Positions 47,169 to 54,950 of a stretch of 64,000 nt of DNA are shown in pieces. Source of the DNA: CAZVWQ01 sp964631275 (lineage in GTDB: Bacteria; Patescibacteriota; JACMRA01). How positions within the stretch are numbered: position 1 is the first letter of the stretch; each line of letters begins with the position of its first letter. Both the position numbers and the translations under genes were made by a program. The notes beneath the pieces are model-generated. The model had not been told where the DNA came from. It saw only the letters and a list, made by a program, of their open reading frames with translations, and searched no databases. The stretch spans positions 1 to 64,000 of the forward strand of contig CAZVWQ010000002.1 in assembly GCA_964631275.1 (NCBI GenBank). Direction: 5' to 3'.

Positions 47169-47405
47169 AAAAATAGTTAAAAGTTTGCAAAAATAAAAAT
47201 ATTACAAGCGTTATTTATTAACAAAATCAATTATTAAATCAAATTTAAATTACACTTAAACTAATTTAAGTCAGATTTTTTGAATTTTTAAATACTTTTT
47301 TAATAATTAACTTTGTATTATTACAAAGATAAAATAATTATTTTTTATTTATTTTGTCAAAAAAAATTTCAAATGGATTCGATGGATTCTATAGAGATTT
47401 AAATA

Positions 47406-47479
47406 TGGAGCGGATAAGGGGAATCGAACCCCTGTTTCAACCATGGCAAGGTCGTGTTCTACCATTAAACTATATCCGC
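47406..47479 (-). tRNA. tRNA-Gly (anticodon GCC)
   Basis: On the minus strand: acceptor GCGGATA/TATCCGC, D arm GTTTAATGGTAGAAC, anticodon loop CTTGCCA, T arm with GGTTCGATTCC, encoded CCA. It is a complete, canonical cloverleaf. Confidence 0.95.
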
Positions 47480-47551
47480 AAATTTTTATTTTAATGCTTA
47501 AAGAAAAGAACCTAGCAAAGGATTTTTGTCAAGCAGATTATACTTTTTAAG

Positions 47552-47625
47552 TTTTTAACTTGTAACGTCTTTAACTTTTTTAACGTCTTTAACTTTAACC
47601 AAAAATTTAACCAAAAAAACTTTTA
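47552..47625. repeat. Short tandem duplications upstream of gmd
   Basis: Two copies of TAACGTCTTTAACTTT and two of TTTAACCAAAAA in direct succession. They look like local slippage products; a regulatory role is possible but unsupported. Confidence 0.5.
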
Positions 47626-47743
47626 AAATATGGAATAGTCATCGCTGGAATAATGCAATTAATTATTGCCGTGATTTTTATGCAATTGACATATTTTTAA
47701 ATCAACATTAAAACTTAAAAATATAAATTTTAAATATAAATTT

Positions 47744-48775
47744 TTGTCCAAAAAAGCTTTTATTACAGGAATTAATGGTCAGGATGGAGCTTGGCTGGCT
47801 AAATTACTTTTGCAAAAAGGTTACGAAGTCTACGGCGGTATTAGACGTAGTAGCCACAATCTAACCCCTAGTTTAGATTTTTTAGAAATTACAGACAAGG
47901 TCAAACTAGTTGATTTTGACTTATTAGACTATTCAAATATTTATAAAAACATTACAGAAATTAAACCTGATGAATTTTATAATTTAGCTGCCCAGAGTCA
48001 TGTTGGAATAAGCTTTAAGCAACCTTTATCTACTTTTCAGATTGATTCAGTTGGAGTTAATTATGTTCTAGATATATTGTATACTTTTTTGCCGGAAACT
48101 AAGTTTTATCAAGCTTCAACTAGTGAAATGTTTGGTGGTTTGGATTATAATCGACCCAAAAACGGATATACTGAAGTGTCTCCATTTCACCCACGGTCAC
48201 CTTATGGTGTAGCCAAACTAGCAGCTCACTGGATGACGGTTAATTATCGTGAAAGTTATAATTTTTTTGGTGCTTCTGGAATTTTGTTTAATCATGAAAG
48301 TGAGTTAAGAGGTCCAAAATTTGTTACCCGCAAAATTACTTTGCATGCAGCTACCTGGGCTAATAACCAAAAAGGTAAGCTTCTAGAATTAGGAAATATG
48401 AAAGCTAAAAGAGATTGGGGCTATGCTAAAGAATATGTAGAGTGTATGTATTTGATGCTTCAGCAAAATAAACCTGACACTTTTGTGATTGCTACTGGCG
48501 AGACCACTACAGTTAAAGACTTTGTTGAGTACTCCTTCGAGGCGGTTAATAGACATATTCGGTGGGAAGGAGAAGGAGTGGATGAAAAAGGCTACGATAT
48601 CAAAACTGGAGAACAATTAGTCGGTGTTAATTCTGATTTTTATCGCCCAGCAGAGGTGGATTTGTTAGTTGGAGACTCTACTAAAGCCAAAGAAGTTTTA
48701 GATTGGGAACCCAAAATAAAAGCAAGAGAGTTAGCAGAAATTATGGTTAGGCATGATATAGAGGTTGTTTCGTAA
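47744..48775 (+). CDS. gmd: GDP-mannose 4,6-dehydratase
   Basis: This 343-residue extended SDR enzyme converts GDP-mannose to GDP-4-keto-6-deoxymannose, the precursor of fucose and rhamnose-type sugars. Visible are GINGQDGAWLAKLL (nucleotide binding), STSEMFGG with the catalytic Thr/Ser-Glu region, and the YGVAK catalytic Tyr/Lys pair near residue 150. The start is TTG at 47744, giving SKKAFITGINGQ; the next ATG would remove the cofactor site. It works downstream of the ManC product. No epimerase/reductase partner (wcaG or rmd) is adjacent. Confidence 0.94.
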   Translation: MSKKAFITGINGQDGAWLAKLLLQKGYEVYGGIRRSSHNLTPSLDFLEITDKVKLVDFDLLDYSNIYKNITEIKPDEFYNLAAQSHVGISFKQPLSTFQIDSVGVNYVLDILYTFLPETKFYQASTSEMFGGLDYNRPKNGYTEVSPFHPRSPYGVAKLAAHWMTVNYRESYNFFGASGILFNHESELRGPKFVTRKITLHAATWANNQKGKLLELGNMKAKRDWGYAKEYVECMYLMLQQNKPDTFVIATGETTTVKDFVEYSFEAVNRHIRWEGEGVDEKGYDIKTGEQLVGVNSDFYRPAEVDLLVGDSTKAKEVLDWEPKIKARELAEIMVRHDIEVVS

Positions 48776-48821
48776 AGTTCATTTAAGATTTTTTAAATAT
48801 CTTAATTAACCTAATTATACT

Positions 48822-48962
48822 TCAACATATTTCACTTTACAAATAAAACCTAGTTTAGTTCTAATTAAAAGACTTATTTTTAAGCTAAAAGTCATACATA
48901 GCTTCAAAATTTAATTAAGTTTAGATCTAATGTCGTCTAATTTCGATATGGAATAGACATAA
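48822..48962 (+). repeat. Family H element plus companion segment
   Basis: TTTCACTTTACAAATAAAAC continues through AGTTCTAATTAAAAGACTTA. Then AATTTAATTAAGTTTAGATC is shared with 40982-41038. Confidence 0.5.
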
Positions 48963-49011
48963 AACAAGTAAAAACAGGTTTTTTTTGAGCAGAGGATTGG
49001 ATTATATTAGT

Positions 49012-50682
49012 TTATTTTGAGATAATATTATTAGCCAATTCGGCTTTAGCCATTTCCATGCTACATTCTAAGATTGATTTAACCTCAAACCCTAACCAAT
49101 TTTCTTGATCTAATAAATCTAGATGTTTGGATTTAATTTTTTTTAGCTCTAACAAACAAAACTTTACTGAATCTATATCCCTCTTAATACTCATGTTTTC
49201 CCACATTAAATTTTTAATTTTTAATTCGATTTCTTTGAGTTTACTTCTTTGAGATAATTTAGTTTCTACTAATTTTTCTAATTTAATTTTTGCAATTTTT
49301 TGCAATTTTTTAGAAGATTTTTTGGAATTAATTTTTTTAGCCAATCTCTGAGCAAAAACTAATCCTTCAAGTAAAGAATTAGAAGCTAAGCGATTAGCCC
49401 CATGCACTCCTGTGTGACTAACTTCTCCGACTGCATAGCAGTTCTTTAGATTTGTTTGCGAGTCTAGATTGACTGAAATTCCTCCTATTTGGTAATGGGC
49501 TGAAGGTGAAATCGGAATTAGATCCTTAGACATGTCTATGCCAAATTTTTGACACTTATCATAGATTGAAGGGAACCTTTTTTTTAAGTAATGAGAATTT
49601 TTATGAGAAATATCTAAATAAATTTTTTGTTTTTTGTGTTGCAATTGATCCCAAATTGCCCAGGCTACTAGATCTCTTGGAGCTAACTCTAATCTAGGAT
49701 CATAATTTTTCATAAATCTTTGCCCATTAGAATTAACTAAAATCCCGCCCTCTCCTCTAACTGCTTCAGAGATTAAAAATTCTTGATTTCTGAAGTTATA
49801 TTTTAATTCTTTACGAGTTGTGTTTTTTATATCTAAAGCTGTCGGATGAAACTGATAATAATTAAAATTTTCAATTTTTAGGTTTAATTTTTTAGCTAAA
49901 AAAATTCCGTCTCCTGTTGCCGTTATAGGGTTAGTTGTATGTTTATAAATTTGCCCCGAGCCTCCAGTAGCAATAACTAAATTATTAGCTTTGAGATCTG
50001 TTTTGTAATATCTAAATTTAGTTTTGTCATTCTTATTACTTGATTTTTGCTGAAATATTTTTTTTACTAAAATAAATAAGTTTGTTGCTACCTTTTTCCA
50101 TAAAAAATTAAAAAATCTAGAGCGATTTTCTTTTTTAATTATTAATTTTACATAAAATCTACTATTTTCTTTTTTAAGGTCATAAACTAAAGTATTTTCT
50201 AAAAAATAAATATTTTGTCTTTTGTATAATTCTTGAATTAGAAATTTTTGTAATTTGATACCAGTTTGATCTCCTCCAGCATGAATAATTCTATTTTCGG
50301 TGTGAGCTGCTTCTCTAGTTAAAGCTAGTTTTGGTAAGTTTGCCAAAGTCAAATTAGAACTACTAGCCGATAAATCGAACTTCATACCTAAAGAAATTAA
50401 ATCTTTAATCCTTTCTGGGCCTTCAGTAACTAAAATTTTAACAGCTTCTGTATTATTTAAATTTCTTCCTGCTATTAAAGTATCTTCATAGTGCTTTTGA
50501 GGTGAGTCAATATTAGATAAACTTGCAGCAATACCACCTTGAGCCCAACGAGTCGAACCAGACAACAACTTGGATTTGGTTATAACCAGTACTTGCAAGT
50601 TAGATTCTAAATTTAAAGCAACCCATAGCCCAGCTACCCCAGAGCCGATAATTATAACATCGTAATGATCAAAAATTTTCAT
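49012..50682 (-). CDS. nadB: L-aspartate oxidase
   Basis: The 556-residue FAD enzyme oxidises L-aspartate to iminoaspartate, the first step of de novo NAD synthesis. The dinucleotide motif IIIGSGVAGLWVAL is at the N-terminus, the substrate loop GSTRWAQGGIAAS near residue 42, HPTAL near 272, and GVHGANRLASNSLLEGLVF near 420. About 40 extra Lys/Phe-rich residues (about 180-220) expand the middle. The partner genes nadA and nadC are not in view. It is a single gene; its upstream gap holds a family A element. Confidence 0.93.
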   Translation of the reverse strand: MKIFDHYDVIIIGSGVAGLWVALNLESNLQVLVITKSKLLSGSTRWAQGGIAASLSNIDSPQKHYEDTLIAGRNLNNTEAVKILVTEGPERIKDLISLGMKFDLSASSSNLTLANLPKLALTREAAHTENRIIHAGGDQTGIKLQKFLIQELYKRQNIYFLENTLVYDLKKENSRFYVKLIIKKENRSRFFNFLWKKVATNLFILVKKIFQQKSSNKNDKTKFRYYKTDLKANNLVIATGGSGQIYKHTTNPITATGDGIFLAKKLNLKIENFNYYQFHPTALDIKNTTRKELKYNFRNQEFLISEAVRGEGGILVNSNGQRFMKNYDPRLELAPRDLVAWAIWDQLQHKKQKIYLDISHKNSHYLKKRFPSIYDKCQKFGIDMSKDLIPISPSAHYQIGGISVNLDSQTNLKNCYAVGEVSHTGVHGANRLASNSLLEGLVFAQRLAKKINSKKSSKKLQKIAKIKLEKLVETKLSQRSKLKEIELKIKNLMWENMSIKRDIDSVKFCLLELKKIKSKHLDLLDQENWLGFEVKSILECSMEMAKAELANNIISK

Positions 50683-50699
50683 ATTAATTTTTATTCAAT

Positions 50700-50813
50700 T
50701 ATACCCTTTTAAATAAGTCATTATGGCAATTACCTGTTAAGAATTTAGCCTAAGTAAGAGATTTATTTGCTCATGAAGTTAATTTAGGGCAGTAGTAAAT
50801 TGGACTGGGTATA
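50700..50813 (+). repeat. Family A element, full copy
   Basis: TATACCCTTTTAAATAAGTC to GGACTGGGTATA, 114 bp, immediately upstream of nadB (18 bp from its ATG). Confidence 0.8.
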
Positions 50814-50994
50814 GTCGTATAAGTTTGTATAATTTTAGTCGATCAAGAAATCTTACATAACCAAGATCTTTTATTTTTTATTTAATAAGATTTGTCTATA
50901 TTAGAAATTTTAATTAGATTTTAGATTAACACTACCTATTTGTTGAAATCAAAAAAATTAGAATTTTATACTAAATTGCTTGATATTTTCAAAC

Positions 50995-51023
50995 TTGACA
51001 AAGATTAATTTTGAGATTAACAT
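50995..51023 (+). promoter_or_regulatory. Promoter of the RhuM-alaX-thrS unit
   Basis: TTGACA (50995-51000), 17 bp, then TAACAT (51018-51023). The seventh base after the -10 is the A of ATG 51030, so the leader peptide below would be translated from a leaderless RNA. Confidence 0.6.
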
Positions 51024-51029
51024 ATGTTT

Positions 51030-51074
51030 ATGTTTAAAGTGTTAACAATTACAACCATGCCTTTACTCCAATAG
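51030..51074 (+). CDS. Candidate threonine-rich leader peptide
   Basis: The 14-codon frame MFKVLTITTMPLLQ has three Thr codons (ACA, ACA, ACC) within four positions, like the thrL-type leaders of threonine operons. Its stop codon overlaps the 5' strand of a possible antiterminator (51074-51079), and an intrinsic terminator follows at once. Downstream on the same strand comes thrS. The layout is that of classical ribosome-mediated attenuation; this is inference from sequence. An alternative start at 51024 would add two residues. Confidence 0.5.
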   Translation: MFKVLTITTMPLLQ

Positions 51075-51125
51075 GGGCTATTTGTGTTGTTATATTCTTA
51101 AGCCCCGAAAGGGGTTTATTTTTTT
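51074..51125 (+). terminator. Attenuator: antiterminator and intrinsic terminator
   Basis: The terminator is CCCC-GAAA-GGGG (51103-51114), extended by AAG/TTT pairing and followed by TTTATTTTTTT. The alternative helix pairs GGGGCT (51074-51079) with AGCCCC (51101-51106), which uses the terminator's 5' strand. The two structures exclude each other. Confidence 0.68.
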
Positions 51126-51218
51126 GCACTTATTCTTTACAACTTAACTTAAAACTAAAAATTAATAATCAAAGGCAATCAATTCTAAATTAAAAATTAT
51201 TATTTATTAACTAAAAAT

Positions 51219-51701
51219 ATGTCCATTCCAAAAAACTCACAAAAATTACCTATAAAAATCTATGAGGATCAAGAGTTTGGTTTGGAGATTAGAATCGATG
51301 AGCAGGGCGAGACTCTATGGCTAAGTCAATCTCAGATTGCCGAACTTTTTGGTAAAAACAGGTCAGTTATTAACAAGCATATTAAAAATATCTATTTAGA
51401 AGAAGAGCTGATGGAAAAATCAACCTGTGCAAATTTTACACAAGTTCAAACCGAAGGAGCAAGAAAGGTAAAAAGAAGTATTCCTCATTACAATTTAGAC
51501 GTTGTCTTATCAGTTGGATACAGGGTCAATTCCAAAAAAGCTACCAGATTCCGCCAGTGGGCTAATTCCATACTCAAAGATTATCTCCTCAAAGGTTATA
51601 ACATTCCTAGTATTGAAGATTTGCAAAGTTATCCTTGGGGTCACACGAGTTTTTCAATTGAAGACCCAGATCAAAACAAACTTAAATTCTTTACACAATA
51701 A
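51219..51701 (+). CDS. RhuM-like protein fused to a foreign C-terminal tail
   Basis: Residues 15-130 match the RhuM family (DEQGETLWLSQSQIAELFGK, HYNLDVVLSVGYRVNSKKA, FRQWANSILKDYLLKGY), DNA-binding-like proteins of unclear function common in mobile regions. Full RhuM proteins exceed 300 residues; here, after KGYNI, the text changes to SYPWGHTSFSIEDPDQNKLKFFTQ, which looks like the end of a glyoxalase/VOC-fold protein. The frame is intact, so this is a chimera. It is the first gene after the attenuator, and its N-terminus (MSIPKNS) resembles those of the next two genes. Confidence 0.72.
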   Translation: MSIPKNSQKLPIKIYEDQEFGLEIRIDEQGETLWLSQSQIAELFGKNRSVINKHIKNIYLEEELMEKSTCANFTQVQTEGARKVKRSIPHYNLDVVLSVGYRVNSKKATRFRQWANSILKDYLLKGYNIPSIEDLQSYPWGHTSFSIEDPDQNKLKFFTQ

Positions 51702-51743
51702 AATATTTAAATTAAAGATTAATTAGAATTTAAAACATACCTT

Positions 51744-52466
51744 ATGCCCATATCAAAAAATTCAGAAACCAAACTAAAATATTTTGAAGACACTTATTTA
51801 TTCCAGTCTCAAGCTACTGTACTTGATATAATTGAAGATGGAAACTTCCCTGATAAGCAGATTTTAATTTTGGATCAAACTATTTTTTATCCACAAGGTG
51901 GTGGTCAGCCCAGTGATACTGGAATTATAGAGTCTAAAGATGGTAATTTTGTTTTTAAAGTTGAAAAAGTTGCTTTTAATTCAAATGGACAAGTCTACCA
52001 CATTGGAGAATTTATAAAAAATAAATTTAAAATTGGAGAGTCAGTTAAACTTAAAATAGATAAAGAAAAAAGGGTTTTAAATGCAAAAAACCATACAGCT
52101 GGGCATTTGATTGATTGGACAGTTGAAAGTTTGAATTTAAATTTGAAAGCTAAAAAAGGTTTTCATTTTCCCCAAGGTTCATATGTGGAATATCAGGGGG
52201 AATTAAGTGAAGATAAAGAAGAGCTAGCTAAGAAAATTGAAAAAAGAGCAAATCAGATTATCTCAGAAAATCCTAAAATTGAATTTGTATTTGAAAATAA
52301 CAAGCATGAAAGCGGTAAACCAATGCGAATTATGAAAATTGAAGGCTATCAAAATTGCCCTTGTGGAGGAACCCATGTTAAAGAAGCTAAAGAAATTGGT
52401 ATTCTTACAATTAGAAAAATTAAAGCTAAAAAAGGGAATATTAAAATTTCCTATCAGGTAGGCTAA
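51744..52466 (+). CDS. alaX: AlaX-type trans-editing aminoacyl-tRNA deacylase
   Basis: The 240-residue protein has the AlaX layout: an AlaRS-like beta domain with YPQGGGQPSDTG (about residues 50-61), then the editing domain with the zinc ligands HTAGH (about 116-120) and CPCGGTH (about 211-217). Such proteins hydrolyse mischarged Ser- or Gly-tRNA-Ala in trans. Between the attenuator and thrS it may also help quality control of threonyl-tRNA, since Thr/Ser confusion is edited by the related domain; that is inference. It begins 42 bp after the RhuM-like gene and precedes thrS by 69 bp. Confidence 0.9.
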   Translation: MPISKNSETKLKYFEDTYLFQSQATVLDIIEDGNFPDKQILILDQTIFYPQGGGQPSDTGIIESKDGNFVFKVEKVAFNSNGQVYHIGEFIKNKFKIGESVKLKIDKEKRVLNAKNHTAGHLIDWTVESLNLNLKAKKGFHFPQGSYVEYQGELSEDKEELAKKIEKRANQIISENPKIEFVFENNKHESGKPMRIMKIEGYQNCPCGGTHVKEAKEIGILTIRKIKAKKGNIKISYQVG

Positions 52467-52535
52467 AGCCACTCATTACAAAGAAAAATTATTCATTATT
52501 CACTATTATTTATTAACTATTAATTAAAAAACACT

Positions 52536-54947
52536 ATGTCTATCTCAAAAAACTCAAAAAACTTACAACTAGATACTAAACGTCACTCTTTTGCTCATTT
52601 AATGGCAGCTGCCGTAGGGAAAATGTTTCCAGAAGCTCAATTTGGAGTCGGTCCAGTTATTGAAAATGGCTGTTATTACGACTTTATTTTACCCAGAACT
52701 TTAATCCCAGAAGATTTACCACTACTTGAAAACAAAATCAAGGAAATGTTAAAACAACCTCTGGTTTTTAAAGTCCAAGAAATGGAATTACAGGAAGCTG
52801 TTTTACTTTTTGAAAAAATGAATCAACCACTAAAAGTTGAACTCTTAAACGATCTTGCAACTCGTGGAACAACTGCTATGAGTGAGGAGGAGAAAGAGTC
52901 CTTCCTTGAGGAAGGTGCCCGTAGGGCGGAAGGTGTTAACACTTCATCAAAAAACAAACTAGGAATTTTACCTTACAATCCAGAATTAAAAGAAAAAGCC
53001 AAGGAACTTAGAAAAAATTCTTCTAAAATAGAGGTTAGGTTTTGGTGCGAATTAAAAAATCACCCAGAATTATCCAAAATTGATTTTCATAGGCAAAAAC
53101 CAGTTTTAAATTATATTTTAGATTTTTATATTCCAGAATTTGGAATTGCTGTTGAACTAGATGGCGAGAGTCATAACGAACAGATTGAATATGATGAAAA
53201 AAGAACTCAAGAATTAGAAAATTTAGGTTTGAAAGTGCTTAGATTTACAAACGAAGAGATAAAAAATAACTTAGATGGGGTTTTTGCAGAAGTTAATAAA
53301 GAAATTGATTTAATTAAAAAAACAGATACTGTCTCTGATAGTCCTTCCAAGAGAACACACCCCGTCAGCTCCGCTGACACCCCTCTGGAGAATAACACAC
53401 CCCGCCCTACGGGCACCCCTCTCAAGAGGGGACTTCCTAAAATTACCATCTACCGTCTGGAGAATGAAAAAACTGGCGAGGATTTGTTTGTAGATTTATG
53501 CAAAGGTCCGCATGTGGAAGATGTTAAAGAGCTTAAAGGCTTAGGTTTTTCTCTAGACAAATTTAGTGGCTCCTACTGGCGAGGGGATCAAGCCCGCAAC
53601 ATCCAAATGCAACGAATTTATGCCTTGGTTTTTGATACAAAAGAGGAGTTAAAAGAGTTTCAAGAAAAAAGGAAGCTAGCCCAAGAAAGAGATCACCGCA
53701 AACTCGGTCAAGAGTTAGAAATTTTTATGGTCTCTGATGAAGTTGGTTCTGGACTGCCACTTTATCTGCCAAACGGAGCGGCGATTAGGCAACTTTTAGA
53801 AAAATATTGTTATCAAGAAGCCAAAAAATCAGGTTATCAGTATGTTTATACCCCGCATATCGGAAAGGAGGATTTGTTCAAAAAATCTGGGCATTTAGAT
53901 CACTATCGCGACGGAATGTTTGCACCGATTGATATGGTCAATCTGGATGGTGAAGGTGCGGATGAGTCTGGTAAAACTGAGAAGTTTTATCTAAAACCGA
54001 TGAATTGCCCAATGCACCATAATATTTATTTAAATACTCCAAAAAGCTACCGTGACCTGCCTTATCGTTTGTATGAATACGGCACCGTGTATCGCTACGA
54101 GGAGTCTGGAACTTTGTCTGGGATGATCAGAGTGCGAGGTTTTACTCAAAATGATGCCCATGTTTATTGCCAGCGAACTCAGCTAAAAGAGGTGATCGGC
54201 GAGGCACTTAACCGCTTCATCAAGGCTTACAACGACATCGGAATCACTGATTATAAAATGAGGTTTAGCCTTCCTGATTTTGTGAATGAAAAAGAGAAAT
54301 TTGGGGAAGAGACTCAAGAATGGGTTGAGGCGGTTAGTGCTATGAGACAGGCACTAGATGAGCTGGGTGTGGATTATTATGATGCGGTTGGTGAAGCAGC
54401 TTTTTATGGACCAAAAATTGATATTCAGGTTAAAAATGTGAACGGCAAAGAGGATTCACTTTCAACTATTCAAGTGGATTACTCCATCGCTCCAAAGTTT
54501 GGAATTACCTTTAAAAACGACAAAGGCGAGGAGGAAGTGCCAGCGATTATTCATATGGCTTTGATGGGATCCGTGGACAGGTTTATGGCATTTATGCTGG
54601 AGATGACCGGTGGAAGATTACCTCTCTGGCTAGCTCCAACTCAAGTCAAGATTTTGACTATTAATAATGAAGAGGAGACTTTGGAATATGTAGCTAAAAT
54701 CAAAGCAATCCTGGATGAGACAGTGCTTATGAAACCGCTAAAATATAATGAAATAAGGTATGAAGTAGATGATAGACAAGAATCACTTGGCAAAAAAATC
54801 CGAGAAGCTACGATGATGAAAATCCCAGTGCAATTAATCGTCGGGCCAAAAGATGTTCAGGCAGGTGAGGTTAGTGTCAGGACACAACAGGGGGAGAGTA
54901 AGGTTGGGTTGGAAAGTTTACAAGAATATTTAAGAAATTTAGAGTAA
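52536..54947 (+). CDS. thrS: Threonyl-tRNA synthetase interrupted in frame by a DUF559 endonuclease domain
   Basis: The ThrRS lacks the N-terminal TGS domain and opens in the editing domain (HSFAH, residues 17-21). At about residue 110 the editing domain breaks off after KVELLND and resumes at ITIYRLENEKTGEDLF (about 304). The ~190 residues between are a DUF559 (Vsr-like) nuclease domain: ELRKNSSKIEVRFW, LDFYIPEFGIAVELDGESHNE, LGLKVLRFTNEEI. GC-rich repeats coding for Pro/Thr/Ser-rich linker flank it. The class II core (RYEESGTLSGMIRVRGF; GSVDRFMAFMLE) and anticodon-binding domain are complete; without the insert the size is normal. The 3' half appears richer in GC than neighbouring genes, suggesting transfer. 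Confidence 0.92.
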   Translation: MSISKNSKNLQLDTKRHSFAHLMAAAVGKMFPEAQFGVGPVIENGCYYDFILPRTLIPEDLPLLENKIKEMLKQPLVFKVQEMELQEAVLLFEKMNQPLKVELLNDLATRGTTAMSEEEKESFLEEGARRAEGVNTSSKNKLGILPYNPELKEKAKELRKNSSKIEVRFWCELKNHPELSKIDFHRQKPVLNYILDFYIPEFGIAVELDGESHNEQIEYDEKRTQELENLGLKVLRFTNEEIKNNLDGVFAEVNKEIDLIKKTDTVSDSPSKRTHPVSSADTPLENNTPRPTGTPLKRGLPKITIYRLENEKTGEDLFVDLCKGPHVEDVKELKGLGFSLDKFSGSYWRGDQARNIQMQRIYALVFDTKEELKEFQEKRKLAQERDHRKLGQELEIFMVSDEVGSGLPLYLPNGAAIRQLLEKYCYQEAKKSGYQYVYTPHIGKEDLFKKSGHLDHYRDGMFAPIDMVNLDGEGADESGKTEKFYLKPMNCPMHHNIYLNTPKSYRDLPYRLYEYGTVYRYEESGTLSGMIRVRGFTQNDAHVYCQRTQLKEVIGEALNRFIKAYNDIGITDYKMRFSLPDFVNEKEKFGEETQEWVEAVSAMRQALDELGVDYYDAVGEAAFYGPKIDIQVKNVNGKEDSLSTIQVDYSIAPKFGITFKNDKGEEEVPAIIHMALMGSVDRFMAFMLEMTGGRLPLWLAPTQVKILTINNEEETLEYVAKIKAILDETVLMKPLKYNEIRYEVDDRQESLGKKIREATMMKIPVQLIVGPKDVQAGEVSVRTQQGESKVGLESLQEYLRNLE
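52900..52937. repeat. Left inverted repeat of the DUF559 insertion in thrS
   Basis: A hairpin CCTTCC-TTGA-GGAAGG (52900-52915) merges into GGTGCCCGTAGGGCGG. The 33 bp 52905-52937 are the inverse of 53394-53426, with 27 of 33 positions identical. Confidence 0.82.
53360..53432. repeat. Right repeat block of the DUF559 insertion
   Basis: Two similar units of about 38 bp (ACACCCCG...ACCCCTCT) lie in tandem. They contain palindromes GTCAGC-TCC-GCTGAC, GCCC-TAC-GGGC and CCCCTCT-CA-AGAGGGG. GC content is far above the surroundings. The reading frame stays open through them. Confidence 0.8.
54822..54947 (+). repeat. thrS 3'-end repeat, copy 1 (within thrS)
   Basis: This is the authentic end of thrS (encoding IPVQLIVGPKDVQAGEVSV and onwards). 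93 bp of it recur at 56558 with five differences, all synonymous, including 63 identical bp in a row. Confidence 0.88.
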
Positions 54948-54950
54948 ATT

